A stretch of DNA of 64,000 bases from Diphasiastrum complanatum (GCA_029204225.1 CM055100.1:11050269-11114268); one strand, 5' to 3'. Positions 1-11,440 are shown, counted from the stretch's first letter. The notes: a model not told the origin generated them from the letters alone. Made by a program: numbers and translations.

Positions 1-751
1 AATAAATGTGTGAGCCTTTTAGTGCGTGGTTCCTCAGGCTCCACCATGTGAAAAGGTGGTTCATGTTGGTGCAACCGATAATTTTGATCAGTGTGCAGTG
101 GTGAGCCCACTTGCGGTTCCCATTCGATGCCAACTGTTCCATGGGATTAACTCTTTCTTGCTCTTTTTTCTCCACTTGTGCCTTCTGTACCCAGTGTCTT
201 ATTTTGTGGTACTGTCTTCTTTCTTCCCTCACATTCGGATATGGCACGAAAGTTGAGGGTTGGTCGTCAGTGACCGATGGTGGTGGTGAGGGAGCCACTT
301 CCTTCCTCTTCTACGCTCGCGTAACTGCTAACACAGGAGCGTGGAATTGTCGTCCTTCCGATGGCATCCCTGCTGAAACTGTTGGTTGCTATATTGCAGT
401 GAAGTTAAGAGGTGCATTGGTTCCAGGTTTAAATGGAAAATTCTTGAAACAGTGTCCATAACCACATTCTCGACAGAAGGATGTATATTGTCCCTTGTAG
501 AGACATTCTGCAATTCTGTGTCCTTCACCGCATCCGTAGTAGTCGTAATTTCTTCTGCCTTGACGCTGAGTTTGAGCTGCATAGGCTGCAACATATTCAT
601 TTATGGCAGGATCCATAAACGATTCATCTGGTCCGTACCATTGCTGCTGCTCAGGTTGAGGTGGCATTTGCATCTCTGGTTCCGCTGCTATTAGGTTTAC
701 ATGGGCCACTTGTTGATTGGCTGGCCCTGGTGGAGCAGGTAAGGCCATACA
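1..751 (-). pseudogene. Decayed retrotransposon gag fragment with zinc knuckles
   Basis: Read on the minus strand, 769-389 encodes a Gln/Pro-rich stretch followed by two Cys/His clusters, GCGEGHRIAEC and CRECGYGHCFKNF, which resemble nucleocapsid CCHC knuckles. Both have three rather than four residues between the second Cys and the His. The first cluster has lost its first Cys (Tyr in its place) and the second its last Cys (Phe). The same frame continues leftward through stop codons at about 387 and 285, so it is not functional. The upstream side is cut by the LTR that begins at 752, so copia A1 probably inserted into this gag. CCHC gag of this kind fits a Ty3/gypsy element, but no pol is present to confirm it. 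Confidence 0.55.
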
Positions 752-1398
752 TGTGAAAATTGTCAACATTTCCTTGTCTAGTTTTAGGCCAAAATTGCTA
801 AAAATGGCACATAGTTTAGGATCTGACTTTTCACACGTGTGAAACAGGTCTAGATATTTTTAGTAAGTGTATTTTTTCAGTATGAAGAAGTGTCAAACTT
901 CAAGACCTTCGAAATGAGTCCATTTTCATGTATTTTGGACATATATGCCAATTTTACCTATATAGGGCATATTTTAGGTAAGGAGGGTCTAGAGAGAGGA
1001 GAGAGAGTCATCTCTCTCAGCTATATATAGCAGGTAGGCCGTGGAGAAACAGGTTGGAGCAGATCCATTGTATTCATTTGCTTAATGAGAGATTTTTCTA
1101 TTGGGTTCTCCTTCCATTGTTGGCATTGTGTAGTGATTGAGTTCAAGCTTTGTGTGTATGATCTTAGGTGCTTTCCAAAAGTGATAGGCTGATGTATTAT
1201 GGACTGTATAATGCTATTTTGGGCCGCACTTGATGTTTATGGAAGTTTCCATTTGTGATAAATGCTTTTTGATCAAGTTCTTTGCATTCTAGGTAGCATA
1301 GAATGTGTTGCCAATTCCTAGCTTATGTAGTTTGGAGTGCAAGCATTCAAGCCAATGATCTTGGAGTTTAGATCCACTTAGGATCTGTATTTTTCACA
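752..1398 (+). repeat. LTR of copia A1 (647 bp)
   Basis: Starts TGTGAAAATTGTCAAC and ends TGTATTTTTCACA, the same termini as the 655-bp LTRs of A2. A TATA box (CTATATATAG) lies at 1021-1030, about 270 bp in, marking the U3/R region. The last 240 bp differ from the A2 LTR at only about one position, but the first 400 bp are strongly diverged. Confidence 0.92.
830..843. promoter_or_regulatory. CACGTG palindrome in U3 of LTR A1
   Basis: Perfect 14-bp palindrome TTCACACGTGTGAA, about 80 bp from the LTR start and about 180 bp upstream of the TATA box. It is retained in the A2 LTRs although neighbouring U3 sequence is diverged. The CACGTG core is the plant G-box recognised by bHLH and bZIP factors; an enhancer role is inference. 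Confidence 0.6.
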
Positions 1399-1410
1399 TG
1401 GTATCAGAGC
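1399..1410 (+). other. Primer binding site, tRNA-Met(i) type
   Basis: TGGTATCAGAGC directly follows the LTR end. It is complementary to the 3' end of plant initiator methionine tRNA, the usual copia primer. Confidence 0.93.
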
Positions 1411-2570
1411 TGTTTGGCTTCTATTTACATTAAGTATTCCATTTTTGGTGATATTTGGATGTTTGATCAAGTTCTAGCATGATTTTGCATTGCTTTGTTG
1501 ATCAAATCTTACTAACCTTTGTTTTGTGAGTTGAACTTGTGGATCAAAAGCATATTTCAGGTCTATTGAAGATCAGAGGCTGAAAAGAAACTATTTTGGA
1601 TCAGATCATAACACCTAATCATTTGTGATTGTGAGGCTTGTGCATATTCAATACTAACAATGTTCTTTTCAATCCTATTGTTGACAATCTCCATTCTTGG
1701 ATGAACACTCTCCTTAAGTGGATGAAACTTCTCCTTAAGTGGATGACAAATGCTCTTTTGAGTGAGTTGTAATTCTCCTAAAGGCTGAGCAAAGCTCCCA
1801 TTTGGATGAAAGATCCCCTTTTTTGGGTGAACATATTGTAAGCTCCATTGTGAAGAGCATATTGTAAAGATTGTCATCAATTTTGGCATAAATTTTGGTG
1901 TACTTTGTTGAGCATGTAAGTAACTCTCCTTATGTAATTTGATTGGAGCATTTGCTGGAAGGTGTTAACCATTATGCAAGTGTGTTTTCAGGTTCTTAAC
2001 AGGTTGAGGAACATTCTCATGTGAAGTGATCTTAGATCTACATCTAAACACCAAGATTTGACAAGATAGTGAAGCTAGTCTTGTGATTCACTAAGTGTGC
2101 TCATTCATTCACCTCTAAATCTTGTATTTATCACTTGCTGGAGTTTATAAACTTTTAGAAGTGTGGTTTACATGTGGTTTTACAGGTTGAATCAATATCT
2201 TAGTGTGTTGATCATATGTTGATCAAGTTTGTTCATTACTAGGTAATCTTGGCATCCTAGTTTTGGGTATTTTCTAAGAATGCAAGTAACTCTTCACACC
2301 ATAACTTGATTTGGTCACTTGCTGGAAAGTTTGAGAGCTTAAGCAAGAGTGTGTTCAGGTTGGTTTGATATTGTAATCCATTCTTAGTGTGTGCAAAGTG
2401 TTGCATGTGTTTCAATCTTCCTTTCTATGCTTGGAAACCATCTAGGTTCAAGATAGAAGTGTTTTAGGGTCCTAAATCTTCATAGATCTCTTTATCTATC
2501 ATTTGTTGAGAGAAAAGTGAGTGCTAAGTGCTTTAGGACAGAACCTAAAAGTTGAAGAAACATTAGAATC
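1411..2570 (+). other. Untranslated leader of copia A1
   Basis: AT-rich leader between primer site and gag, nearly identical to 38795-39954 of A2. It contains no sense ORF of note. An antisense ORF of 108 codons (1563-1889, minus) is identical in the two copies, which recent common origin explains. Confidence 0.8.
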
Positions 2571-3092
2571 ATGGCTTCCAATGGTGGGATCATGCTAGAG
2601 TCTAGTGAAAGGTTGAGTTCATCAAACTACTCTACTTGGAAAGTGAGGATGGAGTCCTTACTTGAGTTGAATGAACTCATGGACATAGTTGCAGAAATTG
2701 AAGAGAGACCTCTCACACTTCAAGAGCAACAAAGGTTTGATAAGAAGGCCAAAAGGGCTCTTCATATCATTAAAATGAATGTTACAAATGAACTTCTCAA
2801 GGAAGTTGGAAAGTGTCAAAGTGCAAGTGAGGCATGGAATGCCTTAAAGAAGCTCTTTGAATCAAAGTCCACATCTAGGGTATTGACCCTAAGGAGACAA
2901 ATATTTTCTAGTAGGCAAAGAGAGGGTGAAAGTGCTCATGCATTTATCTTGAGAGTTAAGTCCCTAAGTGATGATTTAGCATGCATTGATGAGAACATAA
3001 AAGATGGTGAAATAGTCCAAGTTATGTTGAATGGTTTGCTAAATGAACATGCTAACCTTGTGCAAAGTTTTGCCATTCAAAGAGTCTTGCCA
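2571..3092 (+). pseudogene. Copia gag N-terminus, truncated (A1)
   Basis: Encodes the first 174 residues of the UBN2/Retrotran_gag_2 type capsid protein that packages element RNA. The residues match the first 174 of the intact polyprotein at 34841-38794 and include LSSSNYSTWKVRMESLL near the start. The reading frame stays open to 3251, but after 3092 the encoded tail is a chance fusion with gypsy sequence. Zinc knuckle, protease, integrase and reverse transcriptase are absent, so this copy is dead. Confidence 0.93.
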
Positions 3093-4504
3093 GATCCACT
3101 GGTATTGGTTCCAGTTCTGCCTCTTGTTGCACGGCTGCTAATCTGGGAAGGTGTGGTGCTTGATTTGTTATTTTTCATGTTATTGATCGTCCCAATCTCA
3201 AATTCATCCGATGGTGGGTTCCAAAGTGATTGGATCTTGGTTATACATTAGGATGCTATCTGGATCTCAAGGACCTGATTTATTTGATCGGTCGAAAGTG
3301 AATTTTAGGCCTTTTACGGTGGTTTTCCCTAGATAACGTTTTACTCCTTGCACTAATTGACTTGAGATTTTGATAGTAGCTGGATCTGATGCAAATCTTT
3401 CCACTGATTTGGTTTGCGAGGGTTCTCTTTTGCGAGGGTTAGCTATGCAAGGATTCTTTAACTGTTTTTGCAGATAAAAAACCTGATATCTCTTTGATCT
3501 TTGGGAAGTAACTCTCGCAAGGCTCACAGTAGTTGGATCTGGGTTAGATTTCACTATAGAATTCTCTACAAGAGTTAACTCTTGCAAGAAGTGAAAAATG
3601 CACTGTCTGCGAGGGTCCCAAACCACTTTTTTGGCTTGATCTGCACCAAATCTCAAAACTAACTCTCGCAGGCTTCATCAATGATGTAAATTGACATTTT
3701 AAATCAATTGAGAGGGTCTGTGAGAGTTCTTACTTGGAGAATTTGCCGGATCTTCACTTTTTAGTGATTTTTTTAGCACTTAAACCCAATTTTCTACTCA
3801 CTGGAATCAAACTAACTCTCACAAGCTCTTCTGTGTCCTGGTCTCACTGAGATGAAATTTTAGAATCCTCTGTAAGAGTTCTTGACCATTGGAACTGAAA
3901 ATTTTGTTGTCTGCAAGGGTTCACTGGTACTTTCCCATCTTTTTTTCACCGGAAACTCTTGCACAGGCACTTAGACATCAAACTAACTCTCGCAAGCTTC
4001 TTTGTGTCCTGGTCTCACTGAAATGGAACTTCAAAGGGCTCTACGAGAGTTCTTATGAAGATTTGAATTTTTTTTTGGATTTTTTCAAGGGTTTTTTAAA
4101 AATTTTATGATTTTTCTCTGATTTTTACAATCTGCTTAGAACTAACTCTCGCAGGCTTCTATGTAGGTCTGGGACAGTACCTTGCAGCTGCTGCCAGTCA
4201 TGCAAGAGTTAATTCACACTGGTTTTGGAGATATAATAATATGATGAGATTTTAGGCTCTTTTTCCCTCCAAAATTGCAGATTGGTGTGTTTTTTTGGAT
4301 TTTTTGGCTAGTTGGTTTGGGTTTCAAGCCCTTAGAGGCTGTTCAAGGCCTCCTCTACCCTCTCACACCTCCTCCGCTAGCTGTGAATAGTCCAAACACA
4401 AAAAATACAGAAAACTAACTCTAAACACCCAAAAATCTACCTAAAACTACTCTAAAAGGCAAGAAAATAGCTAAAATACAGCTAAACTAGTTAGTGGAAA
4501 CCTA
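3093..4504 (-). mobile_element. Leader and internal 5' remnant of gypsy element G1
   Basis: Lies downstream, in the minus sense, of the primer site at 4505-4522 and the LTR at 4524-5336. It therefore represents the untranslated leader and perhaps the start of gag of a minus-strand Ty3/gypsy element, cut off where copia A1 gag ends. There is no convincing ORF. It is packed with degenerate copies of a CTCTCGCA motif in both orientations, annotated separately. Confidence 0.65.
3425..4215. repeat. Degenerate tandem array with CTCTCGCA / TGCGAGAG motifs
   Basis: AACTCTCGCA or close variants occur near 3511, 3661, 3811, 3983 and 4141. The inverted form (GCGAGGGTT, GAGAGTTCTT and similar) lies between them near 3430, 3607, 3720, 3876, 4042 and 4204. 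The best pair of units, 3806-3890 and 3978-4060, shares a stretch around GTGTCCTGGTCTCACTGA. The spacing is about 160-170 bp with alternating orientation. Confidence 0.6.
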
Positions 4505-4522
4505 TCCCCGGCAACGGCACCA
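4505..4522 (-). other. Primer binding site of G1, tRNA-Asp type
   Basis: The minus strand reads TGGTGCCGTTGCCGGGGA, one base from the primer site of G2 (TGGCGCCGTTGCCGGGGA). This is the tRNA-Asp-type site seen in Athila/Tat-like gypsy elements. It sits one base from the LTR end. Confidence 0.85.
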
Positions 4523-4523
4523 G

Positions 4524-5336
4524 TGTAGGGTCGAAGATCTTGCATAGTATAGCCCTCCTGCCTGTCAACAAGGGTTAGATCACTAGATAGGTACCTAACT
4601 ATGCATAGATGCTAATTTTAGTTAGTTTCTTGCTTCCTCCCTAACTCTATTCACCACTAACACTACTCTCCCTTAACTCTACTCCTCTACTCTAACATTC
4701 ATCATGATTTGGGTGAAGAAAAGGGATAGAAAAGGAGAGGAAGAGAGAAAAGAAGAGAGAAAGAGAGAGAGATGAGATGGGGGTTAGCTCAAATGCTCAA
4801 TGTCATTGCTTATCGAAAAACCTTAACTAGCATAACCAAAAAGCATGGGAAATAAAACTAACAAGCAATCACAACAATAGCATAAGCAAGATTAATTAGC
4901 AAATGAGGACGCTTGATCTCTCAAAATGGTAGAGTCTCCTCCTCTCTATTAAGCATGAAAATAGTGTACAAATGGTGTCTTTTTATAAAATGGGGAAGGC
5001 CCTTGCCCCTCAATCCTATTGGCTAATATTCACATTGATCCTATCCATTCATCTTGGACCCAACTTGATCCAAGGGTCCATAAAAAGTACACTGGAAATC
5101 ACAAGATTCATGTGAGTCCAAAATTGGACCCAACTCTAAAAAGTAAACTCTAAGTTTAGAATTGACTTTGGGCCTCAAGTTTTATTTTAATTACAAAGGG
5201 CCCAAGTCTATTATTTTACAACTTCACTTGCGTGCTCATTGAGCCATGGACTTATACACGCAGGATGCCATGCCCCCGCAACACATTTTATTGGATGATT
5301 TTATTTATTTAGACATTGTTGGGAATACCCCCAACA
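4524..5336 (-). repeat. 5' LTR of gypsy element G1 (about 813 bp)
   Basis: In the minus sense it runs from TGTTGGGGGTATTCCCAACA, itself an inverted repeat, to CGACCCTACA next to the primer site. TG...CA ends are present. The inner half is related, in the opposite orientation, to the fragments at 34064-34190 and 40622-40694 into which A2 inserted. Confidence 0.8.
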
Positions 5337-6500
5337 ACAGTGTCATCGTTGAAGAGAGCTTCGGGAGAAGAACAGCCTTTTGAGAGTTTGGGGTTTACGG
5401 TGGGCTGAAGACGGAAAAAGAAGCACCGGTGCACAGATTCTAGCACACAGAAGCTTGTTGAGCTTGAGATTGTGTGAGGATTCAGAGACAAGAGTTGTCG
5501 GCTGAATCAGAACCTGAACAAACCAAATTTTGAAATTTCGAAGGAAGGCTACTTGGCGTTTGCAGTCGATGTGCATTCAAACGGACACCGTTTTGAAAAT
5601 AGTTTGAAGCATCACACTCCTAGCAGTAAAGTGACGTCAGAAGAAGAGGATTGGCTTGTTAGAGAACTGTGAACAGGAAGCCAAGATCAATTTTTTGGGA
5701 AAAATCCTAGCCTAGAGTTTGGAAGCTCAAAAACGTGGATTTCTCTCTATACTCAATAGTTTTTGTTGCTGTAAAACCAGAAAGGAGGATGCCCTAGTCA
5801 GTTCAATCAGATCTGAGATGGCCGTGGTTGGCCGTGGAAGCGCAAGGGTGCTGGATCAGATTTCAAAGGGCAGCCATACCAAAAACCTTGGAGATAAGGG
5901 AGCTAGATTAAGGATGGGGAGGATGGATGGTGGAGATCGAACCTCCAGCAAGCAATAGAGACCGTGAGATGCGAAGAGATTGTTGGATCTCCTTCCTTAC
6001 ATGAAAAACTTCATCAGAAGGGGCTGAAGGGCATTTTGCCATTCAGTTTCAATAGAAGTCTTACACTTTGAAAGCTGATTTGGGTCCAAATTTACCGAAG
6101 GTTGAAGTCTCTTCAAACCAAAGAATTAGTTCAAAAAGTGAAAAAACCCTTAATTTTGTCTCCTTGCTTTGTTTTGACCCAAACGAAGGGCTATGGACTC
6201 CAAACGAAGGGCATCCGAACTATACTTGCAAGTATGTTATAGCAAAACAGAGTGATTGTAGTGGAGAAAGTGTTCGGAGTGCGTCAAAAGTGATTTCACC
6301 ATTTCATTGGGCACGTAGTTGGGAGTTGACAACATAGTGCATTTCCAAAGGCGGTGCCAATTTGGCTTTCAATTTGGTGGAAAAACAACAGGTGGCCTGA
6401 TAAGGAAAAAAGTGCAGGTCATTATTTTTTACTTCTGACATCACAGTTGGCCTCGACATACTAGTTATAGCCTACGACAGAAGTTTCAAGCAATTTTGAG
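5337..6500 (+). other. Leader-like region upstream of copia B gag
   Basis: About 1.2 kb between the G1 LTR and copia B gag. It has no LTR or primer site, so the 5' LTR of B is missing, probably removed when G1 arrived. Short ORFs at 5719-5958 and 6068-6337 resemble nothing I recognise. By position it is the untranslated leader of B. Confidence 0.5.
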
Positions 6501-7232
6501 ATGACAATCATGGGAGAGTCCATTTTGAGTGAAAGTAGCAAATTGGACAAGATTTCCAACTATGTAGTGTGGAAATTCAAAATGAAAAATATACTGATGG
6601 AGAAAGATGTGTGGGAAGTCATCACAGGTGATGAGAGAAGGCCGCCAAATGAAGCGGACATCAAAGTGTTCGACAAGAAGGTGAGGAAAGCTTTGACCTT
6701 CATTAATTTGTCAGTGAAGGATCACATCATTACCCACATTTGTGATGTTGTTACACCCAGACAGACATGGGATGTGCTAAAGGAGCAGTTTGAGACGTCA
6801 AATCCGTCAAGAATCATGTTTCTGAAGTCAAAACTGAATAGTGCCCACATGGAGCAAGGAGAGCACATTCAGACTTATATGACCAAAATCAAGACAATGA
6901 GGGATGAACTGCATTCTATTGGTGAGCGCATATGTGATGTGGAGCTGGTGCACAATGCATTGTGTGGCATTGTAGAACCCTATCAGATGTTTGTGAGTGG
7001 AATAGCATCAAGAGAAATATTGCCAATCTTTGACGAGCTCATAGGAATCTTGATGCAGGAAGAGCAACAGCGAGAAATGGTGAAAGTTAGACGCCAAAAT
7101 ACTGACGATCATGCACTTGCGACACGCCAAAAACAAGGCAAGGGCAAGGGCAAGAAGAAGTCTAAACAACAATTTGCCAAGACTCAGGAGGATGAGGGAT
7201 TTTCCAATAAGACCAAGATTCCATTGTGGTAA
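6501..7232 (+). pseudogene. Copia B gag (UBN2 capsid)
   Basis: Starts at ATG 6501 and encodes a 243-residue gag of the UBN2 family, with the characteristic spacing of YVVWKFKMKNIL near the N-terminus and the central helices ending in the EEQQRE segment. The last part is Lys-rich (KGKGKKKSKQQ). The frame ends at 7232 because of a frameshift just before the zinc knuckle; the next domain resumes in another frame from about 7111. This would be the capsid portion of a gag-pol polyprotein forming cytoplasmic virus-like particles. Not functional as it stands. Confidence 0.88.
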
Positions 7233-7677
7233 AAAGGGCCACTGGAAGAGTGAATGTCGGAAATTCTTGACGGAACAAGACAAGGGAAAACCAAAGCAAG
7301 CAGGTAACCTTGTCGATGAGGGTGAGATTGAAGACTCTAGCATCTTCATATCAGCATTGTCATCCAATCAAGATGATCAAGCGTGCTATATTGACTCGGT
7401 AGCCACAAGACACATGACAAGTAACAAGGATTGGTTCAGTAGCTTGAAAGTGTTGGATAATGGAACGTCTGTTTTACAAGCAAATGGTGATGTGTGCAAG
7501 ATCAAGGGGATAGGCACTATTTCAATCCAACTACCTGATGGCAAAAGCAGGATGATCAGGGAGGTACTTTACGTACCAAGTTTGAAGAAAAATCTACTTT
7601 CTGTTGGAGTCATTACTGATCAAAAGTTGAAAGTAGAATTTTTCTATGATCGTTGCTTTGTGAAGGATGTGAACTAA
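7217..7677 (+). pseudogene. Copia B zinc knuckle and aspartic protease
   Basis: The frame shifted relative to gag encodes FHCGKKGHWKSEC, a CCHC knuckle whose first Cys is replaced by Arg. The protease follows with IDSVATRHM in place of the usual DSGATxHM, so the active-site Gly is Val. The segment runs through the VLYVPSLKKNLLSV region conserved in copia proteases and ends in a stop at 7677 caused by a second frameshift. Both lesions argue for long inactivity. Confidence 0.88.
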
Positions 7678-8807
7678 AAGTTGAAAATTATTGCAGTGGA
7701 ATAAGGGAGCCCAATACTGAATTGTACAAGTTGAATGCCACAATCAAGGGGCAACATGGACTTGTCTCATCCATTCCATCGCAAACTGAAGTGTGGCATA
7801 AGAGGCTCGGTCACTTGAACTTAGGAAGCCTCAGTTTGATGAGGAAATTAGAAATGGTGAGAGGATTGCCTACGATAGAAGACCACTTGAAATTGATGTG
7901 CGAATCATGTGTATATCGGAAGAAGCATCGAGAGAAGTTCAATAAAGGTGGTGTTGCAAGGGCAAAGAACATCCTGCATTTGATTCACACAATTTTATGC
8001 GGCCCTATGAGGACCATGTCTTTAGGTAATGCCTTCTATTTCATGACCTTTATTAATGATATGTCACGTAAGACATGGATTTACTTCTTGAAGAAGAAAT
8101 CGGATGCATTTGACAATTTCAAGAGCTTCAAAGCATTGGTCGAAAATCAGACATGTAGGAAGATCAAAGTTCTAAGATTAGATAGTGGAGGTGAGTACAA
8201 GTCTAACGACTTCAATGATCTTTGTGATCAATGTGGGATCAAAACACAATTTATGCAAGCTCATACTCCTACTCTCAATGGTGTAGCTGAGCTCAAGAAT
8301 CATACGATTGTGGAAACTGCCAGATCTATGCTAGCTGAGTTGAAACTACCAAAAGATTTTTGGTTAGAATCATGTTGTACAGTAGTCTATCTTCAAAATA
8401 GAAGTCCTACCATTGCCATACCAAAGATAAAACATGAGGAGACATTCATGAAGAAAAAGCCAAAGGTGAACCACTTGCGAATCTTTGGATGTAAGACCTT
8501 TGTACACATTTCTAAGGAAGAAAGATGTAAACTTGATGTGAAAGCTATCAAGTGTATATTCCTAGGATATGATGATCGTGTGAAGGGCTACAGATATTTT
8601 GATCCGGTGGAAACTAAAATCCATGTAAGTCGTAATGTCATCTTTGATGAATCCAAGATGTATGAAGACGAGGATGCTGAAAAGATAGACACATCCAATG
8701 GAAAAGATGGTACAATGAGGATACCTTTTGATGATGATCCATTTATTGACTTTCCAAGTGATGAACATGAGGATACATCTCAAGATCCTACTACTCAACC
8801 TCAAGAA
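7653..8807 (+). pseudogene. Copia B integrase, catalytic residues lost
   Basis: Contains the pre-integrase HHCC zinc region (VWHKRLGHLNLGSL ... CESCVYRKKH) and the integrase core. The first catalytic Asp, normally in an HSDxxGP motif, is missing (HTILCGP). The second is present (RLDSGGEY) and the Glu is present (NGVAELKN). The frame is open to the N insertion point at 8807, where AAGAA starts the target duplication, and the same frame resumes after 12492. Nothing supports a start codon here; it is an internal part of the polyprotein. Confidence 0.9.
8803..8807. repeat. Target site duplication of element N, left
   Basis: AAGAA directly before the left LTR of N, matched by AAGAA at 12488-12492 directly after the right LTR. 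Five base pairs is the normal size for LTR elements. Confidence 0.8.
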
Positions 8808-9662
8808 TGTTGTACATTCTAGAATTCACACGTGTGGGGAATGTCCACAAGAGTGACTGATCCTGATTATGCTTTGTGATTGGCACAGTACCCTGATTCT
8901 AGATTGTTCAACAAGATCTAGTTCAGAAGATATGGCTAATTCACAATCTAGTATGCTAATCAATAAACTATGATAGCAATGAATCAAATAATGATTAAAA
9001 GTTACAAGATTACAATGTTTTAGCATTAGCTTCAACACGAGTTAGAGAGAGAAATCTAGAAAAATAACAAGAAAAACAGTTTAGATCCAACCAAGCATGA
9101 GATAGCTACAAAACTTTGGTTCTTCATTACTTTGTGAGTGATAATGATATGTACATATATAGGAGAGCCAAAATTTGTGGTACTCCTTGTATTCAATGCA
9201 CATCCTACACCTATTCAAGTGCAAACAACTATTAACTTGACACCTAACTGCTAGCATGCATAGGTTGCACCTAGCTTCTACCTACTTTTTCCAAATGGCA
9301 ATTTCTCAACTGGCCATGTACAAATCTACATGCATGTGTCCATTAGAGTGATTGCATGCTTTGCATGTCACTTTGGGAACTTAGGACATTATGCATTTAT
9401 TGTGGCTCAAGTTTCTACACCAATTCCATGTGAATCTCTATATGCATGTCAAACTAGACATTGTTAACATTATTGCATATCATACTAGACCAACTAGAAT
9501 TCATGCATGTCATTGGAATTTGATCTACCTAACCCAAACTCGTCCTATTCTACAAGGATATGTGCTCAATTCATATACCTTGGATATGTACAAAATATTT
9601 ACATGGGTAGGATCCCCCAAACATTAACAACAGATGATAGATATGTTTTACAATTTTTAATA
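8808..9662 (-). repeat. Left (3') LTR of element N
   Basis: Direct repeat of 11623-12487 with scattered differences. Begins TGTTGTACATTC on the plus strand. The inner end is mutated (TA instead of CA). A palindrome TTCACACGTGTGGG sits at 8825-8838, close to the outer end. Confidence 0.85.
8825..8838. promoter_or_regulatory. CACGTG palindrome variant in LTR of N
   Basis: TTCACACGTGTGGG, 12 of 14 bases identical to the palindrome in copia A LTRs. In the other LTR of N (11639-11652) the central CG has become CA, as expected from CpG decay. Confidence 0.5.
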
Positions 9663-9882
9663 CTCCTTAAAATATATCTATCTGATGTTGGTGAAGATCC
9701 TTTGAGTTTGGATTATTTGCTTTGCATTTGAAGTGAAGATGAACAAAGAATCCATCATAGCAGTATACTTACCAAATCCACGATAAGTTCTCTTTGATAG
9801 AAATCTTTCCCAAATTCCTTTGAAAAATATTCCACCAACCTGCTACTATGCCAATGTACCTCCTGCATGTCTGATGTCGATC

Positions 9883-10998
9883 CTAGGTATGCAAAGTCCA
9901 CATGCATGAAGTTGGCTGCAAGAAAGACTGAAAAAACCGAGGCTTCCATGCCTCATCATGACCACAAAGATCATACAGATCAAGATTGTACCATGAGCAA
10001 TATTCAAGATTAAGCATACTAGCTTCACTAGTCCAAAAAATATGAACTCTATCCAAAATGGATCTAATCTTGAAACCATACTCAAACTTGATCAAATTAG
10101 GGCTAAATACTTTCTTGAGGGTGTAAGTGTCCTCAGTGGATGCTTCATTTAACCTCACAAGAAGTTTACAATATGTCTCAATACATGAAAAAACTTCTTT
10201 TTTCAAACTATGAGTACTAAACTCATACTTGCTCTTACTCAATTTAAGAGCATACAAATGATGGTACAACATCTTGCTTTCTAGATGTTTTGGAAACATA
10301 ATCAAGTCACAAAAGACAAGAAGTAATTCCAAACTAAAGACTTCATTCAAAAACAGAATAGTCTTACTTGATCTTTGAGATAAACAAATCTCAATTAAGC
10401 AAGATACATCATCAATCAAAGAAAAAGAACAATAGGTGAGTAAAACAAAATGAATATCACCTTTACTTTTCTTTTCTTTTTCATGAAATAAGATCAACAA
10501 GGACTCAGCCTTGTACAATGATGAAGATCTCCTTGGACATGCATGTTGAGGATACTCCTCCTCAAACCTTGACCTCATCACAACTTGATTACTTGTCATA
10601 GTAATGACTTGTGATGCACTATGAGACACTGTGCTCTTGGCCACTTCCAAGATAGAAAATAGATCTTCAAAATCAAGAACTTATCCATGCTCAAATACCT
10701 TCGAGATAGAGAGTGTAAAGGCTATGTAGCCTTCCTTGGTGGATAAGCATCCAACCACGATCCATAGACTAGGATCACCATCCTTCTTTCTTTCCAAGAA
10801 ACCACATACAAAGCAATAGTCTTCAAGAACACTGAGGTATACAACCTTAGGCTTATAACTTAACAAGACTTCATAAAGTGCACTCCTTCCATTAGCTTTA
10901 TAACTCCATAAAGTTTTGCATAATGGAACATACACATGCACCAAAAAACTTGAAGAGACAAGACACATCCAAATGTAACTTGTGGATCCTTGAGACAT
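9883..10998 (-). pseudogene. Unrecognised ORF carried by element N, one in-frame stop
   Basis: On the minus strand, 10998-10681 (105 codons, from ATG) and 10650-9883 (about 255 codons) lie in the same frame, separated by one TAA and ten codons, giving a reading region of about 370 codons. The second block has no ATG at its start. Composition is rich in Leu, Ser and Phe without a low-complexity bias. I see no CCHC, DSG, DDE or YVDD motif, so it is not gag or pol. It could be a host gene fragment captured by the element or a relict element-specific protein. Its sense orientation matches the element and it lies between primer site and purine tract. Confidence 0.45.
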
Positions 10999-11085
10999 AT
11001 CTCAAATATTCCACAAGACAAGCTAACTAGATCAGATACACAAAGTGGATTGAGACACTTTGGTTAGTTTGAATCCTACTTTTGG

Positions 11086-11095
11086 CACGTGTGAA
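11086..11095. promoter_or_regulatory. Half palindrome CACGTGTGAA in N internal region
   Basis: Shares the right ten bases of TTCACACGTGTGAA. Lies upstream, in the plus sense, of the fuller copy at 11427-11440. Confidence 0.3.
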
Positions 11096-11426
11096 ATGCA
11101 ACAAAAGAAAATACTATTGACACTCAGAAGGCTCAAAGGTGTTCAATTACTTCAAACTCAGTCTTGATCTTTAGTTTTTTTGTGTAGAATGCTCAAAACC
11201 ATGAATTTAGAACAAAGTAAAAATTGATTCAAATCAAAATGTTGTCACTCAAATTTTGGACCTATCCTAATCCTCTTTAAGAGCTCATAACTCTTGCTAG
11301 ACACTTCAAATTCATTTGGTTTCAATTTCTATGGAAAGTACAGATCATAAGCTTTCCATCAAGCTATAACACTGCTATCTTTGGATCTATCAGCAAGGAA
11401 AACAAAGGAACTGAAAATCTCTGATT

Positions 11427-11440
11427 TTCACACGTGCGAA
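11427..11440. promoter_or_regulatory. CACGTG palindrome variant in N leader
   Basis: TTCACACGTGCGAA, one base from the perfect palindrome, about 170 bp inside the primer site of N and so in its leader. Confidence 0.45.

Larger units (their letters stand above)
752..3092 (+). mobile_element. Ty1/copia element A1, 5' half only
   Basis: Contains a complete 5' LTR, a tRNA-Met(i)-type primer site, a leader of about 1.16 kb and the first 174 codons of gag. From about 1160 to 3092 it is nearly identical to full-length element A2 (34191-40621, opposite strand). Homology stops abruptly inside the gag codons after RVLP, where unrelated gypsy leader sequence begins. No 3' LTR or matching target duplication exists, so the 3' part was lost by deletion or rearrangement. 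Confidence 0.9.

Noticed and set aside
1563-1889. 108-residue antisense ORF shared by A1 and A2
   Set aside because: Identity is explained by the near-identity of the whole leader; no independent sign of selection.
2571-3251. 226-residue fused gag protein
   Set aside because: The last 50 or so residues come from unrelated gypsy leader after a rearrangement junction at about 3092.
3425-4215. CRISPR-like array
   Set aside because: Repeats are degenerate, in both orientations, without uniform spacers, and the context is a plant retrotransposon.
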